A stretch of 64,000 bases of DNA from Pyrinomonadaceae bacterium (lineage in GTDB: Bacteria > Acidobacteriota > Blastocatellia > Pyrinomonadales > Pyrinomonadaceae): contig JAVEDP010000039.1 of the NCBI GenBank assembly GCA_030841085.1, forward strand, positions 36,959 through 100,958, given 5' to 3'. The position numbers were made by a program, and so were the translations under genes. The notes beneath the pieces are model-generated. The model did not search any database, was not told the DNA's origin, and saw nothing but the letters and a program-made list of their open reading frames with translations. How positions within the stretch are numbered: position 1 is the first letter of the stretch; each line of letters begins with the position of its first letter. This document shows positions 53,703 to 62,055 of the stretch, piece after piece.

Positions 53703-56576
53703 CTAAAAGGACAGGATCCCTCCGTCATCGATCTCCTCATCTGGCACGATTTTCCTTGTCGGATTAGCCTTCACTTCCAAACGAACATCGACATCAATTT
53801 GTTTCCGGCGGCGGCGTTTGGGGCGTCGGCTTTCTTTTTCGGCGATCCGCGTCAATGGGTCGGTGTATTGGCGATAGAGATCGAAAAGGAATTCGAGGCG
53901 TTCGAGATCGGTTTTGAAGCGACGCGTGCCGTAAACAGAGTCAACGGCTTCGTCGTTGGCGCGGTGCGCATCCAGCAGAGGCTTGGGCATTGCGTTCGGA
54001 TCGTAGAGGTCGGCGAGCGTTGCGCCGGTGAATTGTTCGCGCGCCTCAAGAATCGCTTGCGCAGTTTGTTCGACACGCGCTCGCTTTTTCTCGTCGGGCT
54101 CCGGAGGAAACGGAAAGTTGTTATAGACGAGGTTGTTTGAGTAACGATAATCACTCTTCAAGCGGCCACAGACCTGTCGCATCCAGGCCATGTGCATCGC
54201 TGAGGTTAATACGCCAAAGTGGTACGGCGTCGCATTTGGAACTATTGAAACGAGGTCGTTGACTACGACTTCCCTAGGTAGAAATCCGATGGGCACATAA
54301 CGACGGCTTTCGGAAGATACCCGTGGCACTAGTAAAAAATCACTGTTAGGCTGCCTAATCTCAGCAAACAAGTACGGGACATCTGCGAGCCTCACCGTTG
54401 CGGCCTTCTTACTCTTCAAGCGAAACTCGCGTACCGCTTGAACCCTTTTCGCCACCTCTGGTAACCCCCGCCATTCGGCTGGACTTACATCCTTTAGCCA
54501 TAGACACCAGCGCGGGATCCCATTGATGAACTCCTCGGAGCCTAAGATCTTCCGCACAAATCTTTCTGCTTTGGGTTCTCTCGCAAGAAAGTCTGCGTGC
54601 TCCTCTTCGCCATTTAGGAATAAGTGTCCATTGTCGACAGGCTTGTTCCCGTAGATCATTTCCGGCACATTACTGAGTGGAGCGTGCCGGGTGGGTATTA
54701 CGAGATTCGCCGCGTCGATCAAATAAGGATTGATATTCTTTGCTTCAATTTCATGAGGATCGCTAACTGGCGTTTGATAGTCGAAAAGATGTTTGCGCGA
54801 AATATCGAATAAGGCGAAGCCAATGATGACGCAATGCACGGCAGCTTGGCCGCGCGCTTCGTTGTTCCACTTGAAGGTCCGATGCGCGAAGTGAATCTTT
54901 ATTCCGCGTTCAAGCAAATAACTCCAAAGAATGCCGACTTGTTCTCCCTGCGTTATTGAGCTGGTAGAAACAAACGCCACTTTGACCTTCGTGCCCTGGA
55001 TAAATTGAGCGGCTTTGATGTACCAGGCGGCGACATAATCAAGAGTCTTATAGTTTGCGACATCAGCACTCGCTACTCCCATGTCGGCTGTTTGCTCAGC
55101 ACTGCGTTTGTCTTTCCCTACAAACGGCGGATTGCCAAGGATGTAGAGCGTTGTCTCAGTCTCATTCCCTTCCGTGCTAACAACAGTGGCCCAGTCGATA
55201 CGCAATGCATTAGTGTTCAGCACGTGCGGCGTCTTTTTCAGTGGCAAACGAAAGCGTTCAACTCCAAACTCGATTGAGAGTTCCTTGTTCGCGATGTGGT
55301 CGGTAATCCATAAAGCAATCGTCGCAATTTGCGCGGGAAATTCTTCGAACTCGATACCGTAAAAAGAATCAACGTCGATCTGGCTGACGTAAAGCTGGCC
55401 TTGAGTGGTCTTCGTAAGGCTGCGAAGTTGCTTCAGCACTTCCAACTCAAGCCTTCTCATTTCGCGGTAAGTGATGACGAGAAAGTTTCCGCAACCACAT
55501 GCCGGATCGAAAAACTTCAGACCAATTAGCTTCTGTTGGAATTGCTGCAACTTGCGGGAGTCGTGTCTAATCGATTCGAACTCCGCTTCAAGCTCATCAA
55601 GAAACAGGCCGCGCACTACCTTGAGGATGTTTTGCTCGCTCGTATAGTGCGCCCCCAAGTTGCGCCGCCTCGCGTCATCCATTACCGATTGAAATAACGA
55701 TCCGAAGATTGCGGGCGAAACTGCACTCCAATCGAATGCACAAGCCTCAAGTAAAAGCTTGCGCATCTTCCGATTAAATACCGGCAGATCGATTCTCTGC
55801 TCAAAGAGCGAACCGTTGACATGAGGAAATTGCTGTAAGTCTTCGTCGAGTTCTTTTTGCCTTTCGGGTATTGGCGTGTCGAGCAATTGAAATAGCATTC
55901 CCAACATGGCGCCGAGATCGGAACCGCTTTCATCCGTGCTGTCATCGATGAAAAATCTGAAATGGTCTTTGGGAAAGATTCCAGTGTCGTCGGCGAACAA
56001 ACAATAAACGAGGCGAACAAGGAGAACCTCAAGCTTGTGACCGGAGTAGCCGCTCTCTTTGAGCGCGTCGTGAAGCTCACCCATCTTTAGGGCGACAGTT
56101 ATATTGACGGGATCTTGATCTTTGTAAGTTCGTCGGGTGTAACCAGAGATGAAACCAAAAAGCTGAATCCGGTTCGGCAATTCCTCCAGCGCGAAACCAT
56201 ACTCAGCACCAGATTCGAGATCGTATAGGCGAATGCGGGCGAAGTCAGAAATGATCACGAACTTCGGCAGTTCACCTTCAGGAGTGTTCTCCAGATATTC
56301 AAAAGCCTGTGAAGTAGCTTTGTCCAGATTTTCGCCGCGCGACTTATGTTCTGCTAACAACACTCCGCGCCAAAACAGATCAATCGCGCCGAAGTTGCCA
56401 CTTGTTTTCTTGACTGCCTTCTCGAAGATCGCGACTTTGCGGCGGCGTACTCCAAAGACTTCGAGAAATTCGTTCCAGAAAGTCTGGGCCTCCGCGCGTT
56501 CGCGCGATTCTTCCTTCCATTCCTGAACAAATGAAACGGCGTTGTTTCGGATTTCAGCTTGAGTGAGTTGAGGCAT
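53703..56576 (-). CDS. MmeI-like type II restriction-modification enzyme (single chain)
   Basis: 957 residues, close to MmeI (919). Domain order fits that family. The N-terminal nuclease has the D-X9-E-X-K pattern: IDLFWRGVLLAEHKSRG near residues 75-91. A helical connector follows (about 150-330). The N6-adenine methyltransferase has SAM motif I FFDPACGCGNFLV near residue 365 and the catalytic NPPF motif in ILGNPPFVGKDKR near residue 490. A target-recognition region follows (about 610-830), and the C-terminal helical part is RYSNNLVYNNFPFPPEPDEKKRARVE. Such enzymes cut 20 or so bases from their site and methylate one strand. It is convergent with the PLP-enzyme gene across a 115-nt gap, so transcripts meet there. 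Confidence 0.92.
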   Translation of the reverse strand: MPQLTQAEIRNNAVSFVQEWKEESRERAEAQTFWNEFLEVFGVRRRKVAIFEKAVKKTSGNFGAIDLFWRGVLLAEHKSRGENLDKATSQAFEYLENTPEGELPKFVIISDFARIRLYDLESGAEYGFALEELPNRIQLFGFISGYTRRTYKDQDPVNITVALKMGELHDALKESGYSGHKLEVLLVRLVYCLFADDTGIFPKDHFRFFIDDSTDESGSDLGAMLGMLFQLLDTPIPERQKELDEDLQQFPHVNGSLFEQRIDLPVFNRKMRKLLLEACAFDWSAVSPAIFGSLFQSVMDDARRRNLGAHYTSEQNILKVVRGLFLDELEAEFESIRHDSRKLQQFQQKLIGLKFFDPACGCGNFLVITYREMRRLELEVLKQLRSLTKTTQGQLYVSQIDVDSFYGIEFEEFPAQIATIALWITDHIANKELSIEFGVERFRLPLKKTPHVLNTNALRIDWATVVSTEGNETETTLYILGNPPFVGKDKRSAEQTADMGVASADVANYKTLDYVAAWYIKAAQFIQGTKVKVAFVSTSSITQGEQVGILWSYLLERGIKIHFAHRTFKWNNEARGQAAVHCVIIGFALFDISRKHLFDYQTPVSDPHEIEAKNINPYLIDAANLVIPTRHAPLSNVPEMIYGNKPVDNGHLFLNGEEEHADFLAREPKAERFVRKILGSEEFINGIPRWCLWLKDVSPAEWRGLPEVAKRVQAVREFRLKSKKAATVRLADVPYLFAEIRQPNSDFLLVPRVSSESRRYVPIGFLPREVVVNDLVSIVPNATPYHFGVLTSAMHMAWMRQVCGRLKSDYRYSNNLVYNNFPFPPEPDEKKRARVEQTAQAILEAREQFTGATLADLYDPNAMPKPLLDAHRANDEAVDSVYGTRRFKTDLERLEFLFDLYRQYTDPLTRIAEKESRRPKRRRRKQIDVDVRLEVKANPTRKIVPDEEIDDGGILSF

Positions 56577-56854
56577 GATTGTCGCCGGCTAACGAAAAGA
56601 ATTTGTCACACGGCGAAAAGTAAAGTCAACCACGAGAAGACGGTGGTCGTTGGTGCTCGGGCGATTAGAAGTGATCTTGAACCGCCCTCTGAATTTAGGG
56701 CTTGAATGTGGCTGCAAATCCCCTGTAATCTGGTTAGTGTGTCCAGGCAGCAACAGACAAATCCCATTTCCTCTCACATGTCAGTCATCAGCACTCTGTT
56801 ATCAACAATAATAAGCGAAGACATAGTCAGTAGTTAACGCGAGACGACCCGAAA

Positions 56855-58285
56855 ATGGCGCTTCAAGGCTCTCTAAACACGATGGGTGTTTCCGATTTGC
56901 TGCAGTTCCTGGCGGTGAGCCGGAAGACTGGGTTGCTGAAGTTTAGTCAGCAGAAAGTGCTCAAGGGGATCTATTTTGAGAATGGAATTATTGTAGGTTC
57001 GAGCACCAATGATCCGAAGGAGTATCTCGGGCAGGTGCTGATCCATTATGGGAAGATTGATGAGGCGCAGCTGCAGGTGGCGATGGAAATCCAGCGCGGC
57101 GAAGCCGCGGTCCCGAGTCCAATGTCCAAGGTCCAAAGTCAGGGCAACGAAGTTTCAATTTCCAAGTCTCAAGTTTCAAGCAACCCCGAAAAACAAATTC
57201 CAGATTCCAAATTCCAAAGCTCCGCAGCCACGGAAGTTTCAAGTTCCACGTCTCAAGTCTCAAATCAAACTCAAAAGCAGATTCCAGATTCCAGATTTCA
57301 AATTCCAGATTCTAAATCACAGGTTCCAGATTCCAGATCTCAAATTTCAGATCCGAAATTAGTGGCACAGACTCTAGTCGGTGGCGAGCACAGACTAAAG
57401 TCTATGCCACAGAAACCGCGCAGGTTGGGGCAGATATTGGTGGCGGATGGAATTTTGTCCGACGCGCAAGTTTCGCAGCTGCTTGAAATTCGCACGCTCG
57501 ACATCATCTACGATCTGTTTCTTTGGAAAGAGGGTCACTTCGAGTTCGTCAGCGAAGGTCCGCTGCCCGCGGATTTCACGCGCGTGCGCGTCGAAGCCAA
57601 CCGCGTCGTCATGGAAGGAATTCATCGCGCTGACGAGATGGCGCGCTTTCGCACGCTGATTCCCTCGGACCGCACGCTGCTGGAACTCGGAGCCGGTTGG
57701 ACTTCTTCGCTGCCCGCGGGGAAAGCGACGCGGCAACTGCTCTATTTTCTCGAGAAGCGCATGTCGGTTGCGGAGATTTGCTACAACATGCATTCGTCCG
57801 CGTTTGAGGTTTATGCGCAACTGTTCGAACTGGTGAAGGATGGCGTGGTCCATGTCGTCGGCGAGTTGCCTGAGACGCCGGACCCGGCAAGCCAGATGCC
57901 GGATCTGCCTGACGCCGCCGCGGACCTGCTGTTGCTAGCGCGCAGTGAACTGAACAATGATGAAGCGGAAAAATCGCTTTCAATTATTCATACGGTGCTG
58001 GGCCGAGATCCGAAAAACACGGCGGCGCACACGCTGCTGGCTGAAGCGGAAAAGAAGTTTATTGACCGCGTCTATGCGGAGATTTCCCCGAGCGGCGTAC
58101 CCAAGGTTTTAGTTCAACTCGAAGACCTGGCAAATAAAGAGATTGGATCGCAGGAGGGGTTCGTGCTCTCGCGCATCAACGGCGTGTGGGACATTCAATC
58201 CATCCTGTCGATCTGTCCGTTTCGCGAAGCGGATAGTCTGAGTTTGATCAAGAAGCTTTGGGATAATGGAATTATTGGTTTCTGA
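56855..58285 (+). CDS. DUF4388 (PATAN-type) domain protein with repeat-derived linker
   Basis: 476 residues. The N-terminal DUF4388/PATAN domain (about 1-80: MALQGSLNTMGVSDLLQFLAVSRKTGLLKF ... GIYFENGIIVGSSTNDP) is known in two-component and gliding-related systems. Residues about 86-168 are a low-complexity Ser/Gln/Pro stretch in seven-residue steps (QIPDSRF, QIPDSKS, QVPDSRS), encoded by the same 7-nt words seen between genes. A short palindrome (57362-57413) is also translated. A second domain (about 185-340) has LGQILVADGILSDAQVSQLLEIRTLDIIYDLF ... FEFVSEG, followed by a helical part and the end KELINDRVYAEISPSGVPKVL-like segment. It may work with the response regulator gene downstream on the other strand. 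Confidence 0.88.
   Translation: MALQGSLNTMGVSDLLQFLAVSRKTGLLKFSQQKVLKGIYFENGIIVGSSTNDPKEYLGQVLIHYGKIDEAQLQVAMEIQRGEAAVPSPMSKVQSQGNEVSISKSQVSSNPEKQIPDSKFQSSAATEVSSSTSQVSNQTQKQIPDSRFQIPDSKSQVPDSRSQISDPKLVAQTLVGGEHRLKSMPQKPRRLGQILVADGILSDAQVSQLLEIRTLDIIYDLFLWKEGHFEFVSEGPLPADFTRVRVEANRVVMEGIHRADEMARFRTLIPSDRTLLELGAGWTSSLPAGKATRQLLYFLEKRMSVAEICYNMHSSAFEVYAQLFELVKDGVVHVVGELPETPDPASQMPDLPDAAADLLLLARSELNNDEAEKSLSIIHTVLGRDPKNTAAHTLLAEAEKKFIDRVYAEISPSGVPKVLVQLEDLANKEIGSQEGFVLSRINGVWDIQSILSICPFREADSLSLIKKLWDNGIIGF
57110..57360. repeat. Heptamer array inside the DUF4388 coding sequence
   Basis: Units CCAAGGT, GTTTCAA, GTCTCAA, CAGATTC, CAGATTT and relatives run for about 250 nt in register, without a stop codon on the coding strand. 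Because three 7-nt units make 21 nt, the translation repeats every seven residues. The words match those of intergenic arrays at 10671 (CAGATTC/CAGATTT) and 29761 (GTTTCAA). Confidence 0.85.
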
Positions 58286-58408
58286 AAACGCAGGAGACAG
58301 AATCAATCCGCAGATTACGCAGATTAACCAAGTAGAACCGGACTAACATCAAAGGCACGCCTTTTCGCTCATCAGTTTCACGTCAACTAAGAAAGAAGGA
58401 CAGCAAAA

Positions 58409-58480
58409 GACAGACTGGAAAGTCTGTCCTACGTTCGCGCTTCGCGCTCATTGCGGGCGAGACGCCCGCGGTCCCAGTAT
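58409..58480 (-). repeat. Tandem pair of dispersed hairpins (second copies)
   Basis: GACAGACTGGAAAGTCTGTC at 58409-58428 is the second copy of the 12191 hairpin. Immediately after, 58433-58480 is the minus-strand copy of the 45219 hairpin (core CGGGCG-AGA-CGCCCG). The text CCGCAGATTACGCAGATT lies further upstream at 58299. Confidence 0.75.
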
Positions 58481-58504
58481 TCAGTTGATCTTTCCCATGC
58501 AGCC

Positions 58505-58547
58505 GCAGCACTCAGTACTCAGTACTCAGTACTCAGTACTCAGTACT
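58505..58547. repeat. Heptamer array (CAGTACT)n after the response regulator
   Basis: Five to six units. It touches the stop codon of the regulator gene (58547-58549). Its complement at 58966-58997 lies on the other side of the gene. Confidence 0.87.
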
Positions 58548-58945
58548 TATACGACGACGAGTGTTGAATTGATCTTGGCGAGTAGCTCGTCGACGTCGAA
58601 CGGCTTGGGAAAGATTTCGACGCAGCCGGCGGCGCGCACATCTTGCTCAACTTCCTTCGTCACGAACGCGCTGATTACGAAGATGGGTGTGTGCGAGAGT
58701 TTCGGTTGCGCGTGAATGCGGCGCGCGGCTTCGACGCCGTCCATCTCGGGTAAAGCTAAATCCAAAATAATCAGATCAGGGCAGTTGGCGCTGGCTTTCA
58801 ACAAGCCTTCGAGGCCGTCCTCCGCTTCGATGACGTGGAAGCCTTTGTAACGCAGCATGCCGGCGAGCAGTTCGCGCGTGTCGCAGTAGTCTTCGATGAC
58901 CAGGATTGATGCCGGCCTGGTCGCCAGGGCTAGAGCTGGAGTCAT
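58547..58945 (-). CDS. Single-domain response regulator
   Basis: 132 residues from ATG 58945, preceded by GAGG at 8 nt; a GTG 9 nt further upstream is possible but would overlap that site. CheY-like receiver: acidic pair in ILVIEDYCDTREL, phospho-acceptor Asp in PDLIILDLALPEMDG near residue 62, Thr/Ser-type switch position in TPIFVISAF, and Lys in GCVEIFPKPFDVDEL. No output domain, so it acts by protein contact, and the two-domain DUF4388 gene opposite is a plausible partner. The gene lies between inverted heptamer arrays. Confidence 0.92.
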   Translation of the reverse strand: MTPALALATRPASILVIEDYCDTRELLAGMLRYKGFHVIEAEDGLEGLLKASANCPDLIILDLALPEMDGVEAARRIHAQPKLSHTPIFVISAFVTKEVEQDVRAAGCVEIFPKPFDVDELLAKINSTLVVV

Positions 58946-58965
58946 GGGTTTCACCTCATGGGGTT

Positions 58966-59090
58966 AGTACTGAGTGCTGAGTACTGAGTGCTGAGTTTTG
59001 AAAACAGGGATTCGCAGTAATTGTCTCCACATGCAGTTGGGAATTGACGGCTGCTTTGAACCGCAGTACTCGGAACTCAGTACTCAGGAC
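58966..59090. repeat. Heptamer arrays upstream of the response regulator
   Basis: (GTACTGA / GTGCTGA)n with four to five units at 58966-58997 and a degenerate opposite-orientation tract (CAGTACTCGGAACTCAGTAC) at 59063-59090. The first is the inverse complement of the array at 58505-58547, so the two bracket the regulator gene; the second with the first also forms a local hairpin. Confidence 0.83.
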
Positions 59091-59218
59091 TTATTAATTA
59101 GGAGTGAGATAAATCGGGGACTGTTACGATGGGACTAGCTTAACATTCAGCCAAAGAAGGAATCCACAGATTCCGCAGATTACACAGAAAAGACAGAATT
59201 GGGGGGTTAGGGTGTGGG

Positions 59219-59378
59219 GTGTAGCCAGTTTCGAAACGGCTGGCCCCTATTAACGCTTTGAAAAAAAACCCGAGAAATTTAAAAGGCTAAGCCCCGAATC
59301 AGGGGCATAGCCCAACCCAAAGAGGTTCCATACGGCGGGGCCAAGCCACCGCCGCACATCCGGCGGCATAGCCGAACG
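59219..59378. repeat. Palindromic repeat (GGCTNTGCC family), copy 4
   Basis: GGCTAAGCCCCGAATCAGGG followed by GCATAGCCCA at 59285-59313, and GGCGGGGCCAAGCCACCGCC near 59334-59353, then GGCGGCATAGCCG. It aligns with copy 2 at 15737-15811. This copy is shorter, and no gene is present between the regulator region and the peptidase stop at 59429. Confidence 0.7.
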
Positions 59379-59428
59379 GCGCGGTCCATAATTTTCTAAA
59401 CCAAAGCCTTCACCCCACACCCAACACC

Positions 59429-61510
59429 CTAACCCTTCATCAGTTCCGCGGCGACCTCGTTGGCGCCGAAGATCTTCCGCAGTACCTCCAGCATCGCGCG
59501 CGCATCCACCGAAATCGAGCGGTTGATTGATTCGTCGTATTCAAAGTCGCCAACAATCGATTGAATGTTGCCGTCAAAGATCAATCCCACCAGCTCGCGG
59601 TTCTTATTAATTGTCGGCGAGCCGCTGTTGCCGCCTGTAATGTCGTTTGTAGAAACGAAATTGAACGGCGTGCGCAGGTTCACAAACTTACGCTTTGCGG
59701 TCCAACGCGGCGGCAGGTTGTACGGAAACGCGTGATGAAATTGATTTGAACGCGCATATAGCCCACCCAGCGTCGTGAATGGCGGCACGAACTTCCCGTT
59801 TTCGCGATAGCCTTTCACGGCTCCATACGACAAACGCAACGTGAAGGTCGCGTCGGGATAAAGCTTGGTTCCCTGCTGCTCAAACAGTGCGCGCGCGATC
59901 TTCGCATAGTTGGCGCGCTCGACGGCGACGACTTCTTCTTCATAACGCTTGCGCACCGCGCGTGCTTCTTTGTCTACGCTCTGGGCCAACTCGATCATTG
60001 GATCGTGGGCGTCTTCGATCGCCTTCTTGCCGCCGGTTGCAAGCTGGCGCCGATACGCGACGTCTTTAAGTTTGGTGCCATCGATTAACTCGGCGGCGCG
60101 CGCTTCGGGAGTCTTGCCTTTGAGAACCTTCTTCGCCATGTCGCTGTTTGGCCCATACTCTTTTTGCAGGAACGCGAGCGAGCTGGCGAGCTTGATCTTT
60201 TCGAGATCGTCATAGATGGGATTCGTGGAATACAACGCGCCTTCGAGCGCCGGCCGTCGCGCGTCAGTGTATTCAGGCAGGCGTTTCGCGTTCGGTTTTT
60301 CGCTTTCTTCCGCCAGCCGCAGCAGCGTGCGCGCATAACTATAAAGCGGTGTGTAGAAACCTGCGCTCGCATCCAAGAAGCGGCGATCCCTTTCGTAACT
60401 CGCGAGATCCTTGCGTCCCTTCCCGATTGCCTCCCAGGCGCTGCCGTATTCCTGTTGCTTCTTCGCATCGGGAGCGATCGAGTTTCTCAACGCCTGCTCC
60501 GCTTTGCGTTTCTTGGCCATCACGGCCGGATCGCTCAAGCCCTGGATTTGTCCCTTGTAAACCTTGATTGAATTTTCAACGCTATTCAACTCGTTTTCCG
60601 CGCGGCGATTTTGTTCTTCGCCCTGGGCCATGTACGCCTTGAGCGCCACTTGGCGAGACTGAAGCATGCGCAACACCAAGGGGATTGAAGTGTCGCGCAA
60701 GGATTCGAGATGGGCGACTGTGTCGAGTCGTGACGTCGATCCAGGATGACCGGTAACAAAAACGAGCTCGCCGTCGCGCGCGCCGGTCTTGGACCACTTG
60801 AAATAATTCTCAACCTTCAGCGGCGCGCCGTTTTCATAAACTCGCACCAACGCCATGTCAATGTTGAAGCGCGGGAAATTGAAGTTGTCAGGATCGCCGC
60901 CAAAGAATGCGGCTTGGAACTCCGGCACAAATACGACGCGAATATCGTCGTAGCGCTTGTAGCGATAAAGGTTGTACTGGCCACCCTGGTAGAGCGTGAC
61001 TACGTCGCTACGGAAACCGGTTGCTTGATTCGATTCAGTCTCGATAGCGCGAATCGTGGCGCCTCTCGCGGCGTTTGCATCGGGAGCTGACATGCCCGTT
61101 TTGACTGCGGCGTTAACGCGCTCGGTGACGTCTTCGATGCTCATCAACACGTCGATGAAAAGATCCGGCGCCTTTAACTCGTCCGCCTGCTTGTGCGCCA
61201 CGAAACCTTCCTTCGCGTAATCCTTTTCCGCAGTGCTGGCGTCGCCAATCGCTTTTTCTACTATGTGATAGTTGGTCAGTACCAAACCGGTTGGTGAGAC
61301 GAACGAACCCGAGCCATTAGGAAAGCGGACGGAAGCGAGTTGAACTTTCCGCAGCCATTCGTCAGTAACATCGAAACCATATTTTTGTTTGATATCGACT
61401 TTGGGGACGTTATTAAACGTCCACATCCCCTCGTCTACTGCGGAAACGGGAATTGTTTGAAAAGCAAAAAGCGCCAGGATTAGTGCGCATAGCAGTGATC
61501 GGAGTTTCAT
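59429..61510 (-). CDS. Dipeptidyl-peptidase of family S46
   Basis: 693 residues with a signal peptide (about 1-24). Family S46 (DPP7/DPP11-like) serine exopeptidases release dipeptides from the N-terminus of oligopeptides in the periplasm or outside. Catalytic triad motifs: FVSPTGLVLTNYHIV (His near residue 80), DPDNFNFPRFNIDMALVRVY (Asp), and TNDITGGNSGSPTINKNREL (Ser in GGNSGSP near residue 640). The long helical middle region (about 270-540) is the domain that caps the active site. The DPP11 specificity Arg position cannot be judged by eye. It appears monocistronic and may work with the dipeptidase at 4451 in peptide uptake. Confidence 0.94.
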   Translation of the reverse strand: MKLRSLLCALILALFAFQTIPVSAVDEGMWTFNNVPKVDIKQKYGFDVTDEWLRKVQLASVRFPNGSGSFVSPTGLVLTNYHIVEKAIGDASTAEKDYAKEGFVAHKQADELKAPDLFIDVLMSIEDVTERVNAAVKTGMSAPDANAARGATIRAIETESNQATGFRSDVVTLYQGGQYNLYRYKRYDDIRVVFVPEFQAAFFGGDPDNFNFPRFNIDMALVRVYENGAPLKVENYFKWSKTGARDGELVFVTGHPGSTSRLDTVAHLESLRDTSIPLVLRMLQSRQVALKAYMAQGEEQNRRAENELNSVENSIKVYKGQIQGLSDPAVMAKKRKAEQALRNSIAPDAKKQQEYGSAWEAIGKGRKDLASYERDRRFLDASAGFYTPLYSYARTLLRLAEESEKPNAKRLPEYTDARRPALEGALYSTNPIYDDLEKIKLASSLAFLQKEYGPNSDMAKKVLKGKTPEARAAELIDGTKLKDVAYRRQLATGGKKAIEDAHDPMIELAQSVDKEARAVRKRYEEEVVAVERANYAKIARALFEQQGTKLYPDATFTLRLSYGAVKGYRENGKFVPPFTTLGGLYARSNQFHHAFPYNLPPRWTAKRKFVNLRTPFNFVSTNDITGGNSGSPTINKNRELVGLIFDGNIQSIVGDFEYDESINRSISVDARAMLEVLRKIFGANEVAAELMKG

Positions 61511-61551
61511 GCGTAACCTCGATATAGTCTTTTTTGCGGAGTAGCTTTAGT

Positions 61552-61588
61552 AGTAAACTGTAAACTGTAAACAGAGAACTGTAAACCC
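61552..61588. repeat. Heptamer array (AAACTGT)n, left partner
   Basis: About four units of GTAAACT just upstream of the second four-helix-bundle gene. An inverse, more degenerate array (GTTTACT / GTTTCC) lies at 62008-62055. Confidence 0.78.
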
Positions 61589-61644
61589 AGCACCGCCGCT
61601 CAATATCACCCTCTTAACCTTAGTCTCGAAGAAGAGGACTGATC

Positions 61645-62007
61645 ATGCGACCCCACGAAAATCTTAATGTTTGGAAGAAGGCCGTCGATTTCGTAGTCGA
61701 GATCTATAAGACAACCGAGCACTTCCCAAAAGAAGAACGATTTGGCCTAACTTCGCAAATCCGGCGAGCATCGGTTTCGGTGGCTGCCAATATCGCGGAA
61801 GGTGCAGCGAGGAAATCCCCAAAGGAGTTTTCTCATTTCTTGTCCAATGCCCAAGGCTCGGCCAGTGAAGTTGAGACAGAACTTCTGATCTCTTACCGAC
61901 TTGGATATTTAAGCAATTCTCAGTTGGTGGAATATCAAACTAGTCTCGACAGCATCGGAAAGATGATGAACGGCCTTACTCGTCGCCTAAGACAAAAAAT
62001 GCTTTAG
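61645..62007 (+). CDS. Four-helix-bundle protein (S23 family), second copy
   Basis: 120 residues. GAAGAGGA lies just upstream of ATG 61645. Family pattern: NLNVWKKAVDFVVEIYKTTEHFPKEERFGLTSQIRRASVSVAANIAEG, then SHFLSNAQGSASEVETELLISYRLGYLS. It shares the conserved positions with the 8505 gene, but most of the sequence differs, so this is an old duplication or separate arrival. It too is bracketed by inverted heptamer arrays (61552-61588 and 62008-62055). The function of the family is unknown. Confidence 0.93.
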   Translation: MRPHENLNVWKKAVDFVVEIYKTTEHFPKEERFGLTSQIRRASVSVAANIAEGAARKSPKEFSHFLSNAQGSASEVETELLISYRLGYLSNSQLVEYQTSLDSIGKMMNGLTRRLRQKML

Positions 62008-62055
62008 GCTCAGTTTACTTCCGTTCACTGTTTCCCGTTTCCTGTTTACTTCACT
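62008..62055. repeat. Heptamer array (GTTTACT / GTTTCCC)n, right partner
   Basis: Degenerate 7-nt units in the opposite sense to 61552-61588. The array runs into the stop codon of the following minus-strand gene (62051), so the end of that gene also lies in repeat sequence. Confidence 0.72.
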
